Shown here: piece after piece, positions 30,759 through 35,517 of the stretch | How the letters are laid out: each line of letters opens with the position of its first letter | Numbering within the stretch: the stretch's first letter is position 1 | Source: Omnitrophica bacterium GWA2_41_15 | Lineage (GTDB): Bacteria > Omnitrophota > Gorgyraeia > Gygaellales > UBA12090 | Length of the DNA: 35,517 nt | Reading direction: 5' to 3' | NCBI GenBank assembly: GCA_919901925.1 | Contig: CAKKQA010000102.1 | Coordinates: 1-35,517, forward strand | Program-made: the position numbers and the translations under genes | Notes under the pieces: generated by a model | What the model was told of the DNA's origin: nothing | What the model saw: only the letters and a program-made list of their open reading frames with translations | Database searches by the model: none

Positions 30759-33700
30759 TTAATGTATTGATTTTGGCTCATTGGACAAACAAGAGATATT
30801 GATTAAGCTAAGCTTCAGTTCATCGGCGGTCTTTTCGGAATCAACCAATACCAGAATATCCCTCAATTCTGTATCGCCGGGCAAGTCTCGGTCCTCTTCT
30901 ATTCTCATAATATTGGCGATACAGCCTAAAATACTGTCCATCTGCTGGTCTAAGACGCCTCTCTGGCAAGAGGCAAACACGTATTCCTTAATGCGCTCGT
31001 TAGAGGGCGTAATCCCGGCGCTAAGCATCTTCTGAATCTCCTGCCATTCAGCGGCAAGGTTAAAAGTTTTTGTAGAAGCTGTACGTCTGTAGGGGCCGGA
31101 TTTATCCGGCCCGTTTGTTTCGGGCGCGATAAATCGCGCCCCTACATTTCGTGCCAAACCCGCCTGCGCCGCAATCGGCAAGGCGCGTAAATCGATTCCA
31201 CCTTTGTTATGTATTGGCGAAGAGGCCTGCGTCTCTTTAACCGCAGGCGGCGAGGCAGGGCCCTGCTCCAAAGTTTTTGAATCACCGATTATTTGAATCA
31301 GGCCGCCTGTGCGTTTAAATTTAAAAACAGGGCCTATTCGCGGGACAACAACTGAATCCTGTCTTTGTATAGTAACCGGAAGACTTGACGAATCTACAGC
31401 AGGAAGAATATGCTCTCTTAAGAAATTAATCCTGCCCCTAAGCCCATCTTTATCTAAAATCTTTTCATTGAGAAGCGCGGCAGTCAGGCTATCGCAGAAA
31501 TCTTCATCCGGATCGGAACTCGCATAACTAGATACAACCGCGCCGTCATTCTCATAATTACTTGTAGCTCCTCCTTTTAACTGCCTGGCTTTATTCAGAA
31601 AACGCCAGCCAAACTTTTCTGCCCAAGCGTTATGCAAACTATCTTTACCAATAACTATACCCGTAAGGCTGTGCGCTAGCTCATGTATGATTGTTCCATC
31701 AAGATTATTGATACCTTCCATTTCATGAAAATATAGAGGCCTAAAAGCATTAAGATACAAAGTTATTGCTTTACTCGAGCCTGCGCCATAGCCATTTAGT
31801 TTTTCGCCTGATTTAATGTTTACCTTATCATCGTTATCAATAAGAATATACCTTACGTTTTCTAAAGCCTTTCCATCAGCGATTACCGCAAATTTCCCCA
31901 AAGCATTAACAATACTCTTAAGTTCATCCCCTGTAAGAGCTTTATCCCTCCAGCTATATATATCTATAGCCCTATCGCCTATCTTTATCGTTATTTGCTC
32001 GCTAGGAACACCTTTCTGCCCATAATTATCCTGGAGCCACCAGTTTTTTCCCTTAAGCTCCCAATCTTCTATAAAATGCCTAATGTCTTCTATTGAACCA
32101 TCAGAGCCGTAATGGACCGCGATAGCCTCTTCATAACCCACATCGCCTTCGCGCAATTCTTGAAGCTTAATCTCCTCCATCTTTTGCATCGTCGGCGACG
32201 AGGCCGCTTCTTTTAAAAGCCAAGTAGGCGCTATTTCCCACTCTACTAACTTTTGAACAAACTCTTCTTTAACACCTTTTCTAAGACCTTCAAAATTTCT
32301 TATACGGCTAGTAATAAGCCTATCTATTTCGCATGCAAAAAATTCCGAAATCACATCCACACTATCCCTTCCAACAACTATTCCCAATCTTTTTAAAATA
32401 CCTTCCAATTGCTCTTTTTCGTTTATTTCAGCATACGCTCTAATCTTATCGCGTATACCTATCGGTAAATTATAATAAAAGTGATGGCCAAATTCGTGAG
32501 CAAAAGAGGTTGCCCCGCCAACTATACCTCCGAATGAAGGCAGATAAGCCCCTCCGACCCAAAATCTCCCGTCCATTATTTTTATATCTTTTGAAAAGCA
32601 TAAACCCGCTGAAAAAGCCGTTGTTAATAGCCATGCAAAATAATCAGAATGTTTTTCTAACCCATTGGCTATTCCTAAATTAAACGATTGTTCAAAAATA
32701 AAATGTGGTTTTTTGCCTTTGTCATCCTTATCTTTAATAGAAACCATTATACTGTTAATTTTTTCTATTAATTGCGGAAGGGCATAGCGAGATAAAAATT
32801 GGTCGTTAAATGGAAGGGCAGATAGATTAACAAAATAAATTCCTTCCCCACCCATCCCCCGTCCGAGATTATCATCGGCTACTCTGCCTCTGCGAGAATC
32901 TACGCCTGCTGTTGCTAACCAAATTTCTTTTATTGTATTTTTCTCTATTTTTAATAAAAATAACGGTTTATCTTTCCAACTTCTCCTTTCACCATATGAG
33001 CCTCCTTTTATTAAGGTGGGTTCCGTTGTATATGGTTGAACCAAAAGATACTCAACGCCCTTTCCGTCTTCTCCCTCTACAGCCTTCTCTACGGTAGCCA
33101 TAAAATAGTCATAGGTTAAATCTTTGCCTAAAAGATAAATCAATAATTCAGTTGCTTTTTTAACGTCTTGATCTCTAATTTTTACATATCCCTGAAGCCT
33201 CTGAACTGCTGATAAAGGCGATGAAGAGGCCGGATTCGCCATTTTTAAATCAGAAAGATTGAATTGTAATCCACGAGCACTGAATAATTCAATAATCTCC
33301 TCCTCGCTAAGACGCTCCCTGTTCTTTAGCTTTTTTAAAAGCTGATTATCAGCAGTAAGCGGCCTGGCAGGGATTAAAGCTCCCGAAGCGCTGCGTCTAA
33401 AAACTACCGGGACAATCTGAAATCCCATTGTATTCACATAAAAGCTTGCCGCGGGGCCAAAAGAATAATATTCCGGAAAATTGTTATACTTTAGGATTTC
33501 CCGCGCTCTTAGCGGTAACGGCAAACCGCTCCTTATCGCACTGATAAACCCGGAAGCCGCGGCATCCCAACCAGGCCGCCCGCCATAATAAGCCCTTGCG
33601 CGCTTTGCCAATTGATCCTCGCTGATAACTTGATCCGGAGGCACAAGCACTGTCTTTATATTTTTACCCTCGCCTTTCAATACAGACTTTAACTGCTCCA

Positions 33701-35498
33701 TCCTTTCCCGATAAATATCTCCCCAATATCCTGCCATACCGGCAGATTTCTCAAAACTCTGAAATCGCAATATTGCGTTTTCCTGCATTAAAGTAACAAT
33801 GCCATATCCGACAATTTCGTTTTGTCTGATAAATATTTCAATGTATCTATTATCACCCATTGGAAAAAGATGCCAGCCCAAGTCACTGATATTAGCGGAA
33901 GCGATCATATACGGGCCAATTTCATCCACGCCTTGAAAAGTAGAATTACGTTCTCTAAGCATAGACTTAAAATGTTCCACCATCGGATTAGAAGCCGGCG
34001 ACGAGGCCGCTGGCCCTGCCGGCGAGGATGCCCGTTCGGCACGCTGTGCTTGTTCAGGGCTTTCGCCCACCCCAGGCGCAACCAGTGCATGCGGCACGGC
34101 TTCCGAAACGAAACCCTTCCTGCATATATTTTTTATTTCTTCAAGTATACGCGCGCGTTCTTTGATACTATCGCGAATATCAGAAGGGATCATACCCTTT
34201 CCTGCATTACTTTCCACTCCAAAACTGTTTAGCGGTTTGCCATTAAACAAATAGTTTCTAACGTCTTCTGTAAAATATTCGTAATATATATTTACCATAC
34301 CAGTTATTCCTTTGGAACGCGTCTTAGGGCCGAACCGCTTGTAGACAAAATGTTCATAGTACCTATCTATATCTGGGCGTAATATTTTAAGCCTATCAGT
34401 AACAAGATGACATAACTCATGAGTAAATACTTCCTCCATATAATTAGATGCAACATCAGATACTTTTTCTCCTGAATAAGTGCCGTATGTATTACTGCCG
34501 TTTATATCACCTTCTTCTATAATAATTGTATCACCGCCTCTAACTGTTGATGGCATCTTATTACCTAAAACAAATTCTATACTTTTAACCAACAAAATGA
34601 GACGCGGATATCTTCTCTTAACCATAACTAACGTATCGTATAGCTGTCTAACGTATATCCTATAATTGGGAATGTTGTGAAGATTAACGATTTGCATCTG
34701 AGGAAAATCTCTATGAAGTTTTTCAATGTATTTTTCTGTATTTTTTTCCGCTGTACGCCTTATTGACGGCGTTGTTATAGTTTGCGAACCACTGTCTTTT
34801 GCAACTATAACATTGCTATGTTTCGGCAAATACATAACAGTATTTACAACAGCCAGCTGCATCCCTACGATACTTAACAATGAACCCAGTATTAAAATAA
34901 TAAATGATCTAGTTATTAAGGAAGTCCTTCCTGCCGCTTTAGCGACAACTAAACTAATGCCGGCTGTTCTAATGGTAGGATTTTGCGCCTTTCTGCTTAA
35001 ATCAATAGGCGATAATCCGCCACCTACAGGAGACTGTCCCAGCATATTGACATTTTCCTTTGTTGGGACCATCTCCGGAGGCAAACCTTTGACTAGCGAA
35101 GAGGCGCCTGCTTTTAGGCCTTCGGCTGGTAAAGAGGAAGGAGCAAACGCCTCTCCAAAGTTTATGTTTACATCATCCGGGTTAATCGGACTACTGCCAG
35201 TGACTTCAACAGCTAGATTAACAGGCGAGGAAGACGGATTATGATTGGCATCTCCCCATACGGCAGTTACGGGGCCGGCTTGGACCGGGCTTGAGGCTTT
35301 CGGAGTTGACCATTGAGGAATATTAAAATTCATCCCTCCGCTAAAGTAGCTTCTGATGCTTTGGCCAAAGGCGCTATAAATAGGTTGTTTGATGTTGTAT
35401 TCGCCGTTTTTGAAGGATTTCTGGTATTCGTTGAAGTAAGTTGTCTTTGACCACGGAGTTTTGGAAGTGAGGTTAGTGAGGTTTCTTGAATTGATCAA
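30759..35498 (-). CDS. Large multidomain protein with three HExxH zinc-protease motifs and ASSP linkers
   Basis: At least 1579 residues; the frame stays open to the right edge, so TTG 35498 (AGGGAGG 11 nt upstream) is only a likely start. Order: low-complexity N-terminus with SSP motifs (68-71, 90-92, 102-104); one membrane segment (198-224); protease-like domain 1 with HELCH 360-364 and Glu407/Glu411; linkers ASSP 490 and 498; an unrecognised 505-750 domain ending with a GNAT-like ASFYVNTMGF; domain 2 with HEFGH 1001-1005 and Glu1052; linker ASSP 1099; domain 3 with HELAH 1272-1276 and Glu1332; a C-terminal module with GGIDLRALPI. Each HExxH is followed after 43-56 residues by Glu, gluzincin style. 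Residues ~1452-1473 come from a palindromic repeat. Role unknown; a membrane-anchored polyprotein or secreted protease set is conceivable. Confidence 0.8.
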   Translation of the reverse strand: MINSRNLTNLTSKTPWSKTTYFNEYQKSFKNGEYNIKQPIYSAFGQSIRSYFSGGMNFNIPQWSTPKASSPVQAGPVTAVWGDANHNPSSSPVNLAVEVTGSSPINPDDVNINFGEAFAPSSLPAEGLKAGASSLVKGLPPEMVPTKENVNMLGQSPVGGGLSPIDLSRKAQNPTIRTAGISLVVAKAAGRTSLITRSFIILILGSLLSIVGMQLAVVNTVMYLPKHSNVIVAKDSGSQTITTPSIRRTAEKNTEKYIEKLHRDFPQMQIVNLHNIPNYRIYVRQLYDTLVMVKRRYPRLILLVKSIEFVLGNKMPSTVRGGDTIIIEEGDINGSNTYGTYSGEKVSDVASNYMEEVFTHELCHLVTDRLKILRPDIDRYYEHFVYKRFGPKTRSKGITGMVNIYYEYFTEDVRNYLFNGKPLNSFGVESNAGKGMIPSDIRDSIKERARILEEIKNICRKGFVSEAVPHALVAPGVGESPEQAQRAERASSPAGPAASSPASNPMVEHFKSMLRERNSTFQGVDEIGPYMIASANISDLGWHLFPMGDNRYIEIFIRQNEIVGYGIVTLMQENAILRFQSFEKSAGMAGYWGDIYRERMEQLKSVLKGEGKNIKTVLVPPDQVISEDQLAKRARAYYGGRPGWDAAASGFISAIRSGLPLPLRAREILKYNNFPEYYSFGPAASFYVNTMGFQIVPVVFRRSASGALIPARPLTADNQLLKKLKNRERLSEEEIIELFSARGLQFNLSDLKMANPASSSPLSAVQRLQGYVKIRDQDVKKATELLIYLLGKDLTYDYFMATVEKAVEGEDGKGVEYLLVQPYTTEPTLIKGGSYGERRSWKDKPLFLLKIEKNTIKEIWLATAGVDSRRGRVADDNLGRGMGGEGIYFVNLSALPFNDQFLSRYALPQLIEKINSIMVSIKDKDDKGKKPHFIFEQSFNLGIANGLEKHSDYFAWLLTTAFSAGLCFSKDIKIMDGRFWVGGAYLPSFGGIVGGATSFAHEFGHHFYYNLPIGIRDKIRAYAEINEKEQLEGILKRLGIVVGRDSVDVISEFFACEIDRLITSRIRNFEGLRKGVKEEFVQKLVEWEIAPTWLLKEAASSPTMQKMEEIKLQELREGDVGYEEAIAVHYGSDGSIEDIRHFIEDWELKGKNWWLQDNYGQKGVPSEQITIKIGDRAIDIYSWRDKALTGDELKSIVNALGKFAVIADGKALENVRYILIDNDDKVNIKSGEKLNGYGAGSSKAITLYLNAFRPLYFHEMEGINNLDGTIIHELAHSLTGIVIGKDSLHNAWAEKFGWRFLNKARQLKGGATSNYENDGAVVSSYASSDPDEDFCDSLTAALLNEKILDKDGLRGRINFLREHILPAVDSSSLPVTIQRQDSVVVPRIGPVFKFKRTGGLIQIIGDSKTLEQGPASPPAVKETQASSPIHNKGGIDLRALPIAAQAGLARNVGARFIAPETNGPDKSGPYRRTASTKTFNLAAEWQEIQKMLSAGITPSNERIKEYVFASCQRGVLDQQMDSILGCIANIMRIEEDRDLPGDTELRDILVLVDSEKTADELKLSLINISCLSNEPKSIH
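31081..31146. repeat. Family B double palindrome inside the large gene
   Basis: GTACGTCTGTAGGGGCCGG, then ATTTATCCGGCCC, GTTTGTTTC, GGGCGCGATAAATCGCGCCCC and TACA. It is nearly identical over 65 nt to the intergenic copy at 24050-24114 but is read in frame, adding about 22 residues (NVGARFIAPETNGPDKSGPY region) near the C-terminus. Confidence 0.9.
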
Positions 35499-35517
35499 TT
35501 TAGAAATTGCCTCCCTG

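Noticed and set aside
30581-30802. 73-codon plus-strand gene between cysK and the large gene
   Set aside because: It has no recognisable motif, overlaps the 3' end of the large gene on the opposite strand, and has no clear ribosome-binding site.

Overview
The window looks like a chromosome segment of an anaerobic Gram-negative bacterium, and the best guess is a member of Omnitrophota or a close relative. The pointers are an outer-membrane porin, rubrerythrin, oxygen-sensitive radical SAM and Fe-S enzymes, an exosortase-associated (TIGR04073-type) protein, and a very large protein joined by ASSP-type linkers, a style I associate with Omnitrophota. The taxonomic call is inference; no rRNA or tRNA gene is present. 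Every convincing gene lies on the minus strand, so transcription runs from right to left.

Right to left: (1) 30759-35498, a protein of at least 1579 residues with three separate HExxH zinc-protease motifs, one membrane segment, ASSP linkers and a palindromic repeat inside its reading frame. (2) 24937-30481, a cysteine/methionine block: cysK, metY, metX, metW, an Fe-S-type Rrf2 regulator and rlmB, led by a good sigma70-type promoter with an overlapping inverted repeat. (3) 17938-24790, household and stress genes: HD-domain protein, DUF362 ferredoxin, nucleosidase-like protein, spore-photoproduct-lyase-like radical SAM enzyme, Nfu, rubrerythrin, MazG, MFS exporter. (4) 17203-17732, a MazE/AbrB antitoxin with a RelE-like toxin interrupted by a stop codon. 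(5) 16411-17155, promoter, c-di-GMP-I riboswitch, intrinsic terminator and a TIGR04073-type gene. (6) 13277-16388, promoter, TPP riboswitch and thiS-thiG-thiH-thiF. (7) 12770-13294, a cysteine-free Rrf2 regulator with its own promoter and operator-like palindrome. (8) 1-12510, a long sulfur-centred run: APS reductase (cysH), yezD, porin, a Pst-like ABC transporter, a DUF1573 protein, then hcyS-metY-hcyF-hcyD-sir and fur.

The biochemical theme is reduced sulfur. APS reductase makes sulfite, the ferredoxin-type sulfite reductase (fused to a TusA domain) makes sulfide or persulfide, and the hcyS/hcyF/hcyD/metY set matches the protein-thiocarboxylate route to homocysteine described in Wolinella succinogenes. 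A second, classical MetY with MetX and MetW gives a parallel free-sulfide route, and CysK makes cysteine. ThiS/ThiF/ThiG/ThiH is a second ubiquitin-like sulfur-carrier system. The Pst-like transporter inside the sulfur run may carry a sulfur oxyanion rather than phosphate.

The gaps between otherwise tightly packed genes are filled with palindromic repeats of several families: a 100-190 bp element with GTCATTGCGAGGA ends, a GTAGGGG...CCCCTAC family, a CTGACCCC...GGGGTCAG family, and two large nested palindromes. Some supply stop codons, a C-terminal tail or an in-frame peptide to neighbouring genes.
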